A stretch of 64,000 bases of DNA from positions 1 through 64,000 of the forward strand of contig CAVZKY010000064.1 in assembly GCA_963775825.1 (NCBI GenBank), written 5' to 3'. The notes below the pieces were generated by a model. The model searched no databases. It was not told where the DNA came from and worked only from the letters and a program-made list of their open reading frames with translations. The stretch comes from Bog-532 sp963775825. Its GTDB lineage: Bacteria > Actinomycetota > Actinomycetes > Streptosporangiales > Streptosporangiaceae. Below, in pieces: positions 47,971 through 57,460 of this stretch (position 1 is the first letter of the stretch; every line of letters begins with the position of its first letter). The translations under genes and the position numbers were made by a program.

Positions 47971-48804
47971 TCACCTTGTCACCGCCATACCGGGCGAGCT
48001 CACGTCGTAATAGTGCGCGTGGGTGCGCATCAGGCCCGCCAGCTCGGCCGCCTTGGCGGTCGCGCGGGCGGTGCTCCCCCAGACGATGGTGATCCCGTCC
48101 GAGAGCCCCAGCGTCACGTTCTGCGGGCTGGACGCGCTGACCACCACCACGGACGGCCCGATCCAGGCCGGCACCTCGCGCAGCACCGTGGCCGCCGCGG
48201 CCACGGACGGGCTGCCGCGCAGGGCGGTGCCCGGAACCGAGGGCCAGAAGATGGCCATGCCGCGCGGTTTGGCCTGCGCCGTCCGCACGATGACTCCGGA
48301 GGCGTCGATGAGGTCGTAACCGCCGGCGGCGGACGTGGCCCCGGCCGTACCCGGCCCGGCCACGGCCAGCACCGGCGTCCGCTCCTGGACGGTGATCAGG
48401 ATCCCGTCCGGCCATGACTTACTGACCTGCGCCGACCGCACCTGCGTGATGGTCTCGACGCGGCGGGCGGCCGCGGCGGTGTTCACCCGGAGCAGCGGCT
48501 CGCCGAGCGGGATACCTGCCGCCGCGCGTACCTGGCTGGCCGGCACCAGGTGCGTCCCGCTGACCCCGACCGACCGGACCACGAGCACCTTCGGCCCCAG
48601 GAAGGTGTAGCTGACGCCCACCAGCACGCCGACCGCAATGACGCCGAAGAACGCTGCCCGCCACGGGCTCCGCCGGGTGCGGCCGGGCTTCCGGGCTGGC
48701 CGCCCGGAGGCGGGCCGCCGCTCCCCCGGTTCGGCGGCCACCGAGACCGGGCCAGCCGTCTCGTCAGGGTCCGCAGCGCCGGTCCCGCGTCCCGCCCCGC
48801 TCAT
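47971..48804 (-). CDS. ftsQ: Cell division protein FtsQ
   Basis: 277 residues. Cytoplasmic Arg/Pro-rich start (MSGAGRGTGAADPDETAGPV), one membrane segment (AAFFGVIAVGVLVGVSYTFL), a POTRA domain (VRSVGVSGTHLVPASQVRAA; GEPLLRVNTAAAARRVETIT) and the FtsQ domain (SWPDGILITVQERTPVLAV). Links the septal enzymes FtsW/FtsI with the ring. Its ATG overlaps the murC stop (ATGA). Confidence 0.93.
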   Translation of the reverse strand: MSGAGRGTGAADPDETAGPVSVAAEPGERRPASGRPARKPGRTRRSPWRAAFFGVIAVGVLVGVSYTFLGPKVLVVRSVGVSGTHLVPASQVRAAAGIPLGEPLLRVNTAAAARRVETITQVRSAQVSKSWPDGILITVQERTPVLAVAGPGTAGATSAAGGYDLIDASGVIVRTAQAKPRGMAIFWPSVPGTALRGSPSVAAAATVLREVPAWIGPSVVVVSASSPQNVTLGLSDGITIVWGSTARATAKAAELAGLMRTHAHYYDVSSPGMAVTR

Positions 48805-50235
48805 CCGGCCGCTCCGCGGGCCCGCAGCGCGGCGACGATCACCGCGCCGAGCTTGGTCACGTCCCCGGCGCCCATCGTCAGCACGACGTCGCCTGGCTTG
48901 GCGATCTCGGTGATCACCGCGGGGACCTGGGCCGCGTCGGGGACATAACGCGCGCGCCCGGCCGGCACGGCGTTGGCCACGAGGCGGCCGGTCACCCCGA
49001 GCTTCGGGATCCTCCCGCGCGGCGTAGATATCCAGGACAATCGCCTCGTCGGCGAGCCCGAGGGCGCCGCCCAGCTCGGCGGCGAAGATCCGGGTACGGC
49101 TGAACAGGTGCGGCTGGAAGATCGCGATCACCCGGCCGCCGTCAGCAAGGTCACGGGCGGCCGCGAGATCGGCGGCGACCTCCGTGGGGTGGTGCGCGTA
49201 GCTGTCGAGCACCCGGACCCCGTCTTCCTCGCCCTTGGGCTCCATCCGCCGCTGCGCGCCGCCGTAGGCGGACAGGGCAGCCGCGACCTGGTCGGCGGGA
49301 AAGCCGAGCTCCGCAGCGGCGGCGAAGGCGGCCGCGGCGTTGAGCACGTTGTGCCGGCCGGGGACCGCGATGCTGACCGGTCCGGTGAAGCCCGGGCTGC
49401 CCGGCCCGGCGGTGGTGGTCATGGTGAACGCGGCGCCCATGCCGCGCGCGGTGATCGCGGACACCTGGTAGTCGGCGGACGGCGACGTACCGTAGCTGCG
49501 GAGCCGGATCGGCCGGCCGCGGGAGGCTTCGGCCACGGCGCTGGCTCCGGCGTCGTCGGCGCAGGTGATGAGGACCCCCCCGGGGCTGATCCGGCGGGCG
49601 AAGCCCGCAAACGCGGACCTGATCTCGGCCAGGCCGGAGTAGTTGTCGAGGTGGTCGGCTTCGACGTTGGTGATCACCGCCACCTGCGGCGCCAGCATCA
49701 GGAAGGACCCGTCGCTCTCGTCGGCCTCGACCACGAGGTCCTGGCCCGAGCCGTTCTCGGCGCCGCGGCCCGTCTCGGCGAGTACCCCGCCGATGACGTA
49801 GCCCGGCCCGGCCCCGCATTCGCGAAGGATGGTGGTGATCATGGAGGTGGTCGTGGTCTTGCCATGCGTGCCGGCCACCGCGGTGGCGCGCCGTCCCATC
49901 ATGATCGAAGCCAGCGCGGCCGCCCGGGGCAGGACCCGCAGGCCGCGGCGGTGCGCCTCGGCCAGCTCCGGGTTACTGGGCCGGATCGCGCTGGACACGA
50001 CGACCGTGCTGGCCGCCCCGAGGTGGGCCACGGCGTGACCGGCGTGTACCTCGGCGCCGAGCGCGGCGAGCTCGCTCAGCATCTCGGCCGCGCCGGAGTC
50101 GCTGCCCGAGACGGCTACGCCCCGCTCCAGCATGACCCGCGCGATCCCGGACATGCCCGCGCCGCCGATGCCGACGAAGTGCACCCGGCCGAGCTGATCC
50201 AGCGGCACGGTGTCCACCGGGGTCACCAGGGCCAT
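48801..50235 (-). CDS. murC: UDP-N-acetylmuramate-L-alanine ligase (one frameshift)
   Basis: Adds L-Ala to UDP-MurNAc, the first step of stem peptide assembly. ATG 50235 with AGGAGG upstream (MALVTPVDTVPLDQLGRVHF). Motifs: VGIGGAGMSGIARVML, the ATP site AGTHGKTTTTSMITTIL, EADESDGSFLMLAPQVAVIT, NVEADHLDNY and DSYAHHPTEV. The frame breaks near 49014, after EAIVLDIYAAREDP; the end (GDVVLTMGAGDVTKLGAVIV) lies in the next frame. A missing base is likely, as the gene must work. Total about 477 residues, normal for MurC. Confidence 0.93.
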
Positions 50236-50351
50236 CGAAGGTCCTCCTGCACGTGTCCTCCTGCCGTGCTTCGTGCGGCTGCTGGTTCTGCGGCTGCTGG
50301 TTCCGCGGCTGCTGGTTCCGGGGCCGTTCCGCCCTGGATAGGTGCCTGGTG

Positions 50352-51645
50352 CTAGCTGCCGCGGCGGGGGCGGCCGTGCCGGGGCTGTCCGCGGCGGCCC
50401 GGGCGGTCGTGGCGGGGACCCGGATCGGGCTGCGGCTCGGGTTCCGCCCAGGGCGGCCCCCCGGGAGTAGCCCCGGGCTGGGCGTCCCGGGACGCGGGGT
50501 CGAACCAGTGCTCGGCGTTCCCGGCCGCTGCGGGGGCCTGCGGCGGCACGGGTGATTCCCGCTCTGCCGCCTCGACCACCTCGATGACCGCGCTGGCCAG
50601 GGCGCGGTCCGCGTCCGCCCGGCCCAGCCCCGCGGCCGCCTCCGACATGTTCGCCACCCGGTCGATGTCGAGCAGCACGGGCAGCAGGACATCCCGGATC
50701 CACTCCGGCGTAAGGCCGGCGTCATCGACGAGCAGACCGCCGCCGCCGGCCACGATGGGGGCCGCGTTGAGCCGCTGCTCGCCGTTCCCGTGCGGGAGCG
50801 GGACGAACGCCGCGGGCAGTCCGACCGCGGTGAGCTCAGCGCAGGTCATGGCGCCGGCCCGGCAGAGCGCGAAGTCGGCGGCCGCGTAGGCCAGGTCCAT
50901 CCGGTCCACGAAGGGCACCGGGACATAGGGCGCCCCAGCGGAACCGGCCGCGACCTCCGCCGCGTTATGCGGGCCGGTCACGTGCAGCACCTGCACGCCG
51001 GACGAACGCAGCCAGCCGATCGCCCCGTACAGGGCGCGGTTCAGCGACTGGGCGCCCTGCGAGCCCCCGGTCACCAGGAGCACGGGCAGGTCGGGGCGCA
51101 GGCCGAAGTGGGCCCGGGCCTTGTCACCGAGCGCGAGCCGGTCCAGGTCGGCGATCTCGTCGGCGGATCGGGATGCCGAGGTACGTCGCGTGGGCCAGCT
51201 GAGTACCGGCGTTGCCGGTGAAGACGTGTTCGGTGAACCGGGCGCCGAGCTTGTTGGCCAGTCCGGGGCGCGGGTTCGCCTCGTGCACCACGATCGGGAT
51301 GTGGCGGCGCCGGGCGGCCAGGTAACCCGGGGCGGCCACGTACCCGCCGAAGCCGACCAGAACGTCCGCCCGCACCCGGTCGAGCACGCTGGCCGCAGCG
51401 CTGACCGCCCCCGCCAGCCGCCCGGGGACGGTGAGCAGCTTCGGGCTGACTGACCGTGGCACGGGTACGGCCGGGATGAGCGCGAGTTCGTAGCCGCGCA
51501 TCGGGACAAGACGCGTTTCCAGGCCACGTTCAGTTCCCAGGCAGACCACCACCGCGCGCGGGTCAGCCTGCCGCAGGGCATCAGCCAGCGCTAGCGCAGG
51601 TTCGATATGACCGGCGGTTCCGCCGCCGGCTAGTACAACCCTCAT
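50352..51645 (-). CDS. murG: MurG, UDP-GlcNAc transferase for lipid II (one frameshift)
   Basis: Transfers GlcNAc to lipid I at the inner face of the membrane. ATG 51645 (MRVVLAGGGTAGHIEPALAL, the conserved GGTAGHI loop). Then DVLVGFGGYVAAPGYLAARR and VVHEANPRPGLANKLG. A shift near 51170 separates the C-terminal half: VLLVTGGSQGAQSLNRALYG, ALCRAGAMTCAELTAVGLPA, PHGNGEQRLNA. It has a Pro/Arg-rich tail of about 55 residues beyond the usual MurG end. The gap 50236-50351 to murC has no gene. Confidence 0.93.
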
Positions 51646-51729
51646 CGCGGGCCTTCCTCTTCGCCACTGATGCCGGCCCGGCTCCGCGTTGCCGGGTGTC
51701 CCGGGGACCGCGAGGCGGCGGCCAGAGCC

Positions 51730-53037
51730 TCACTCGCTTCGCTGCGTCAGGCCAAGCCAGCTTAGAACGCGCAGCGGCAGCGCGGGACCGCGAGCGGCGA
51801 GTGCCTCCCGGGCCCCGGGCTCGAGGCGGGCGAACGACATGAGCACGCCCAGGGCCAGCATCGTGACGAGAAGCGAGGACAGGCCGGCGGAAACCAGCGG
51901 GAGGGGCACGCCAGTGATCGGCAGCACGCCGATCACGGCGCCGATGTTCACCACCGCCTGCAGGACGATCCACGCGGTGATCGCGGCCGCGGCCAGCCGG
52001 CGAAGGTGTCCTGCAGCCGCCGGGCCACCCGCAGGCCCGCGAACGCCAGGCCGCCGTAGAGGAAGCAGACGCACAGGGTGCCGACCAGGCCGAGCTCCTC
52101 GCCGATGATGGCGAAGATGAAGTCACTGGTGGATTCGGGCACGTAGCCCCATTTTTCCCGGCTGGCCCCGAGCCCGACCCCGAACAGGCCGCCGGAGCCG
52201 AGTGCGTACTTGCCCTGGATGCCCTGCTGGTCGGGGCCCATCGGGCCGCCCTGCGGGTTCACGAACCCGGTCAGCCGCTTCAGCCGGTACGCCGAAGTCA
52301 CCGCCAGCAACAGCATGACCAGGCACATCAGCGCCATCATGCCGGCGAAGATGCGCCCCGGGGTGCCGATGACCCACAGCAGCGTGATGAAGATGACCAG
52401 CAGCACGAACGTCGTGCCCAGGTCGTCGCCGGCCATGACCAGCATGCAGAGCAGCCCCGCCCCCGGCAGCAGCGGGATCAGCAGGTGCCGCCAGTCCTCC
52501 AGCTGGCGGAGCCGCTCCTTGCGGGCCAGCAGATCGGCGCCCCACAGCACCAGGGCGATCTTGGCCAGCTCGGACGGCTGCGCCGGGAACGGGCCTAGCT
52601 GGATCCAGCGGGCGGCGCCATTCTGCGACACGGCCACGCCCGGGATGAGCGTGAGCCCGAGACCGAGGACGGACGCGACGAGCAGCGGGTACGCCGCGGC
52701 GCGGAACACCCGCGGCGAGGACCGGGCCGCGGCGTACATGAGCGGCAGCCCGACCGCGGCGCCGAGCAACTGCTTCTTGAAGTCGGAGTACGCGGGCAGG
52801 CCCTCGCTCAGGTCCTGCACCGACGAGGTGGACAGCACCATCACCAGGCCCAGGCCCAGCAGCAGCGCGGTGATCCCGATGATCAGGTAGTACGACGTCA
52901 GCGGCCGGTCGAGCAGCGCGATCCAGGACGCGATCCGGTCCCGGGCCCCGGGGGCGGGGCCGGGGCAGCACCGACCGCCGCGGCCAGGTCGGCGTCGTCC
53001 GCGGCTCCGCCGGCCTGGGCATCGATCACGCGCTCCA
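51730..53037 (-). CDS. ftsW: Septal peptidoglycan polymerase FtsW (SEDS family; frameshifts)
   Basis: Membrane glycan polymerase paired with FtsI. The most likely start is ATG 53037 (MERVIDAQAGGAADDADLAA), followed by a shift near 52955 into RIASWIALLDRPLTSYYLI. Typical SEDS sequence: LVMVLSTSSVQD, NGAARWIQLGPFPAQPSELA, MVMAGDDLGTTFVLLVIF, TSDFIFAIIGEELGLVGTLC. A second shift near 52020 leads to WIVLQAVVNIGAVIGVLPIT, GVPLPLVSAGLSSLLVTMLA, the family signature. About 435 residues. It follows mraY directly; murD, normally between mraY and ftsW, is absent. Confidence 0.93.
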
Positions 53038-53198
53038 TTGCTCCAGTCTCGGCGGGAGCCGGGCCCATACCGGGGAGATCCGGCGCGTGTCGCGGAAGAG
53101 GCGGGGATTTTGGGCAGGATCAGCCGGGGCGGGCGCGCGGCCAGGGGCGGGCGCGCAGCCGGGGCGGGCGCGCAGCCGGGGCGGGCGAGGCGGTTATA

Positions 53199-53234
53199 GG
53201 GAGCATTCTCAGTGGCATCCACTGAGGCGCTCCC
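53199..53234. repeat. Two-part hairpin in the mraY-ftsW gap
   Basis: Outer arms GGGAGC (53199-53204) and GCTCCC (53229-53234) enclose a perfect inner stem CTCAGTGG-CAT-CCACTGAG (53208-53226). No T-run, so not a typical terminator. The neighbouring 53110-53190 repeats GGGGCGGGCGCGC. It occupies the place where murD usually lies. Confidence 0.7.
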
Positions 53235-53282
53235 AGCAGGCCGGGCGAGCCAGAGCGCCGGGGCGGAGCGGAGGGGGCCGCC

Positions 53283-54338
53283 TTACTTCGGGATCCAGGC
53301 GGCGTAGAAGACGCCCAGTCCCAGCGCGATGAACATGCCGGAGATGACCCAGAACCTGACCACGATCGTGGTCTCGGCCCAGCCGAGCAGCTCGAAATGA
53401 TGCTGCAGCGGGGCCATCCGGAACACCCGTTTACCGGTCATTTTGAACGAGCCGACCTGGATGATCACCGACAGCGTGACGATCACGAACAGGCCGCCCA
53501 GGATGCCCAGCAACAGCTCGGTCCGGGTGGTGATGGCCAGGCCGGCCAGCGCGCCGCCAAGCGCCAGCGAGCCGGTGTCGCCCATGAAGATGCGGGCCGG
53601 CGGCGCGTTCCACCACAGGAAGCCGACGCACGCGGCCATCAGCGCGGCGGCGACCACGGCCAGATCCAGCGGGTCCCGGACGTCGTAGCAGTTCGGCGCG
53701 AGCGACAGCGTGCAGTCGTTGCGGAGCTGCCAGTTGCCGATGATGACGTACGCGGCCAGCACGAGGATGGCCGCGCCGGTGGCCAGCCCGTCCAGCCCGT
53801 CGGTGAGGTTCACCGCGTTGGAGGTCCCGGCGACCATGGCCACGACCAGGACCACGAAGAAGATGGGCCCGATCGAGATGCCGAAGTCGGCCAGGAACGA
53901 CAGGTGCGTGGAGGCGGGGGTGAGGTCGTACCCGTCGGGGAAGTGCAGGGCCAGCACGGCGAACACGGCGCCGACCACCACCTGGCCGGTGAGCTTGGCG
54001 CCGCTACGCAGGCCGAGGCTGCGCTGCTTGTACAGCTTGATGAAGTCGTCGGCGAACCCGACCGCGCCCAGGCCGGTCATCAGGAACAAAACCAGCAGGC
54101 CGGACACCGAGACCGACTCGCCGGTGGCCAGGTGCCCGGCGAAGTACCCGACGAGCGTCGCGATGATCATGACGGTGCCGCCCATCGTGGGCGTGCCCCG
54201 CTTGTTGGCGTGGCCGGCCGGGCCCTCCTCCCGGATGGGCTGGCCGTAGCCGTGCCGGGAGAACACCCGGATGGCCACCGGCGTGCCGAGCAGCGCTACC
54301 ACCAGCGAGACCGCGGCGGAGACGAGAAGGGTCGTCAC
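53283..54338 (-). CDS. mraY: Phospho-N-acetylmuramoyl-pentapeptide transferase
   Basis: Makes lipid I by moving phospho-MurNAc-pentapeptide to undecaprenyl phosphate. 351 residues with ten hydrophobic segments. Catalytic motifs: GFADDFIKLYKQRSLGL, TSNAVNLTDGLDGLATG, ARIFMGDTGSLALGGALAGL and FRMAPLQHHFELLGW. GTG start at 54338 overlaps the murF stop (GTGA). Intact. Confidence 0.96.
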   Translation of the reverse strand: MTTLLVSAAVSLVVALLGTPVAIRVFSRHGYGQPIREEGPAGHANKRGTPTMGGTVMIIATLVGYFAGHLATGESVSVSGLLVLFLMTGLGAVGFADDFIKLYKQRSLGLRSGAKLTGQVVVGAVFAVLALHFPDGYDLTPASTHLSFLADFGISIGPIFFVVLVVAMVAGTSNAVNLTDGLDGLATGAAILVLAAYVIIGNWQLRNDCTLSLAPNCYDVRDPLDLAVVAAALMAACVGFLWWNAPPARIFMGDTGSLALGGALAGLAITTRTELLLGILGGLFVIVTLSVIIQVGSFKMTGKRVFRMAPLQHHFELLGWAETTIVVRFWVISGMFIALGLGVFYAAWIPK

Positions 54339-55828
54339 TGCGCCTTCTCCTTCACGAGGTCAGGCTGCGAGAGCAGCTCTGCGGCGACGCGTTCCAGCCC
54401 GGCGGCGTGGGAGGCCTTGACGAGCACGACGTCACCGCCGGCCAGCCAGCCGCGGAGCGCCGCGACGGCGGCCGGGCCATCCGGCACGCTGATTGCCTCG
54501 CCGCGCCATTCGGTCCCCGCCCCATTCCGCGCCAGAGCCCCGTCAAGGATAGGTTCTGCCTCTTTGCCGACAACGATCAGGCCGGTGACCCCGGTTCCGG
54601 CGGCCAGCGCGCCGATTTCCTCATGGCTGGCCCGGGATTCGTCGCCGAGCTCGGCCATCTGGCCGAGGACGGCGAACGAGCGCCGGCCGCGTGCCATGTG
54701 CGCCACGGCCTCCAGCGCGGCCCGGACCGATTCGGGGTTGGCGTTGTAGGCGTCATTGACGACGATTACGCCACCCGGGCTCCGGCGGACCTCCATCCGG
54801 CCCCCGCTGCGCGCGGTGGCGGCGGACAGGGCGTCCGCGGTCTCAGCCGGGCCCAGGCCCAGCTCGGCGGCGATGGCCGCGGCGGCCAGGGCGTTCGGCA
54901 CATGGTGGGCGCCGTGCAGGGCCAGCCGCACCGGCGCCGACCCAGCCGGGGTCACCAGCGTGAAGCTCGCGCGGCCGAGGTCATCCAGGCGCACGCCGGC
55001 GGCGGCGAAGTCGGGCGCCCTGGTGCTGCTGGTCTCGGGGCCAATGTGGCCGGAGGGCATCGGGCTGGTGAGGCGGGCGTTATTGGCGGCGAGCCCGAAC
55101 GTCACGACCCGGGCCTCGGTCCGCGCGGCCATGGCCATCACCCGGGGGTCGTCGGCGTTCAGGATGGCGACACCGCCTGCGGCCGCGGCGGGCAAGGCCG
55201 CGGGCAGTTCTCCCTTGGCCCGCGCGACCTGCTCGATGCCGCCAAACTCACCGGTGTGCGCGTGCCCGACGTTGAGCACGGCGCCGATCCGCGGCGGGGC
55301 GATCTCGCACAGGCTGGCGATGTGCCCGGCGCCGCGGGCAGCCAGCTCCAGGACCAGGTAGCGGGTGCCGCCGGTCGCGCGCAGCACGGTCAGCGGGAAG
55401 CCGAACTCGTTGTTCCAGGAGCCTTCCGGTGCGACCGTGGGCCCGAGGCGCTCGACCAGCTGGGCGGTCAGGTCCTTGGTCGACGTCTTGCCCGACGAGC
55501 CGGTGATGCCCGCGATCGTGGTCCGCGGCAGCCGGGCCACGACCTCCTGGGCCAGCCGGGCCAGGGCGGCGGGCACGTTGTCGGTGATCAGCGCGGGCGC
55601 GCCGCACGGGCGGGTGGCCAGCACGGCGACCGCGCCGGCGGCGATGGCGGCGGCGGCGAAGTCGTGCCCGTCCGCCCGCTCCCCCTCCACCGCGGCGAAC
55701 AGGCCACCGGGACCGGTGCGGCGGGAATCAATGACGACCGGGCCGTCGACCACGGCGGCTGGATCCGCGCCGCCGTCCAGCCGGGCTACGGTAATCCGGG
55801 CGATCTCCTCCAGCGGGAGCGGGATCAC
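54335..55828 (-). CDS. murF: UDP-MurNAc-tripeptide-D-Ala-D-Ala ligase
   Basis: Adds D-Ala-D-Ala to the stem peptide. 497 residues. GTG start 55828 (IPLPLEEIARITVARLDGGA), overlapping the murE stop (GTGA). ATP site GITGSSGKTSTKDLTAQLVE, then GSWNNEFGFPLTVLRAT, LNVGHAHTGEFGG, NALAAAAIAAELGL, VVNDAYNANPESVRAALEAV and LGQMAELGDESRASHEEIG. Intact. Confidence 0.95.
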   Translation of the reverse strand: MIPLPLEEIARITVARLDGGADPAAVVDGPVVIDSRRTGPGGLFAAVEGERADGHDFAAAAIAAGAVAVLATRPCGAPALITDNVPAALARLAQEVVARLPRTTIAGITGSSGKTSTKDLTAQLVERLGPTVAPEGSWNNEFGFPLTVLRATGGTRYLVLELAARGAGHIASLCEIAPPRIGAVLNVGHAHTGEFGGIEQVARAKGELPAALPAAAAGGVAILNADDPRVMAMAARTEARVVTFGLAANNARLTSPMPSGHIGPETSSTRAPDFAAAGVRLDDLGRASFTLVTPAGSAPVRLALHGAHHVPNALAAAAIAAELGLGPAETADALSAATARSGGRMEVRRSPGGVIVVNDAYNANPESVRAALEAVAHMARGRRSFAVLGQMAELGDESRASHEEIGALAAGTGVTGLIVVGKEAEPILDGALARNGAGTEWRGEAISVPDGPAAVAALRGWLAGGDVVLVKASHAAGLERVAAELLSQPDLVKEKAQ

Positions 55829-57441
55829 AGTTCCCCCTTCGGGTGGGCGGTGCGGGTCTCGTGTGCCCGGCGGCGGAGCGCGTCGGCGGTGACCGCACGG
55901 TCGTCGAACGGCAGGACCCGGCCCGCCACGTACTGGCCGCGCTCGTGTCCCTTGCCGGCCACCAGGATCACGTCGCCCTTGGCGGCCGCGGAGACCGCCA
56001 GCCCGATGGCCGCCGCGCGGTCCGGCTCGACGATCACGTGCGCGCGGTGCCGCTGCGGCACGCCGAGCGCACCATCCAGCATGGCCGCGAGGATCGCCAG
56101 CGGATCCTCGGACCGGGGGTTGTCGCTGGTGAAGATGGCCACGTCGGCCAGGCTGGCCGCGGCGGCTCCCATCAGCGGGCGCTTGGCCCGGTCCCGGTCG
56201 CCGCCGCAGCCGAGCACGATGATCAGGCTGCCCTGGGTGACCGGGCGCAGCGCGCTCAGCACCGCCTCCACCGCACCGGGCTTGTGCGAGTAGTCCACCA
56301 GCACGGTCAGGTCGAGTGCGGCACCGCCGCCAGCCTGATGCAGTGGACCCGTTCCAGCCGGCCGGGCACGCCGGGGCAGGACCCCACGCCGGCCACCGCG
56401 TCGTCCAGCCCGGTGCCCGCTTCCACCAGGCCCACGATCGCACCGAGCGCGTTGGCCACGTTGTACGGGCCGACGAGGTTCAGCGAGGCATCGGCTTCCA
56501 CCCCGCCGGGCCCGATGACCCGGAACGTGCTGCCGTCCGCGCCCACCCGGACGTTCTCGGCCCGCCAGTCCGCCGCCGCGTTCCCGGCCGCGGAGAAGGT
56601 GGTAATGGGGATCGGTGCGTCGGCCGCGAGCCGCCGGCCGTAGGGGTCGTCGAGGTTGACCACGCCCGCGTCGGCGTACCGCGGGGTGAACAGCGTGGCC
56701 TTGGCCGCGAAGTAGTCCTCCATACTGGCGTGGAAGTCCAGGTGGTCCTGCGAGAGGTTGGTGAAGATCGCCACGTCATAGTGGGTGCCCGCCACCCGGC
56801 CGAGCGCGAGGGCGTGGCTGGAGACCTCCATGGCGGCGGCGGTGACCCCGCGCTCGGCCATGGTAGCCAGCAGGGCCTGCAGGTCGGTGGCCTCGGGCGT
56901 GGTGAGCTGACTGGGCTGGACGTCGGCGCCGATGCGGGTTTCCACCCCGCCGATCAGGCCGGTCTCGTGCCCGGCCATCCGCAGCCCGGCCTCGAGGAGA
57001 TAGCTGGTGGTGGTCTTGCCGCTGGTCCCGGTCACGCCGATCAGCCGCAGCCGGCCGGACGGGTCGCCGTATACCCAACAGGCGACCTCGCCGAGCCGGG
57101 CCCGGGGATCGGCGATCACGAAGACGGGTACCCCGGTGGCCGCGGCGCGGTCCCGGCCAGCCGGGTCGGTGAGGATGGCCACCGCGCCGGCCGCCACCGC
57201 GGCCTGGCTGAACTCGGCGCCGTGCACCTGGGTACCGGGCAGCGCGGCGTACAGATCTCCCGGCTGGACCGCCCGGGAGTCGTGGGTGACGCCCGTCACG
57301 CCAGGTTGCGTTACGAGAAGCAAGAGACGCGGGCGGGGCGGCGGGAGCGACGCGATCGGCGCAGTGCGTCACCTGGAGCAGCGCGCCCAGGCCGGAGAGA
57401 GGGCGGCGCAAAGTTCGGCTGGGACGGATGGCCACGGGCAC
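55825..57441 (-). CDS. murE: UDP-MurNAc-dipeptide-diaminopimelate ligase (frameshifts)
   Basis: Adds diaminopimelate as the third residue. The N-terminal piece MPVAIRPSRTLRRPLSGLGA begins at ATG 57441 and shifts near 57335 into LLLVTQPGVTGVTHDSRAVQ. ATP site GVTGTSGKTTTSYLLEAGLR; EVSSHALALGRV; NLSQDHLDFHASMEDYFAAK. After a shift near 56305: VLVDYSHKPGAVEAVLSALR, LGCGGDRDRAKRPLMG and the substrate motif TSDNPRSEDP, whose DNPR marks diaminopimelate enzymes. About 535 residues. Confidence 0.93.
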
Positions 57442-57460
57442 GCGGAGAGGTTACCTCCAA

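Noticed and set aside
48973..50355. Long open frames opposite murC, dnaE (1-1308), murF (54407-56293), divIVA and others
   Set aside because: They mirror real genes on the other strand, have skewed Arg/Gly/His-rich composition and lack motifs. High GC produces such shadows.
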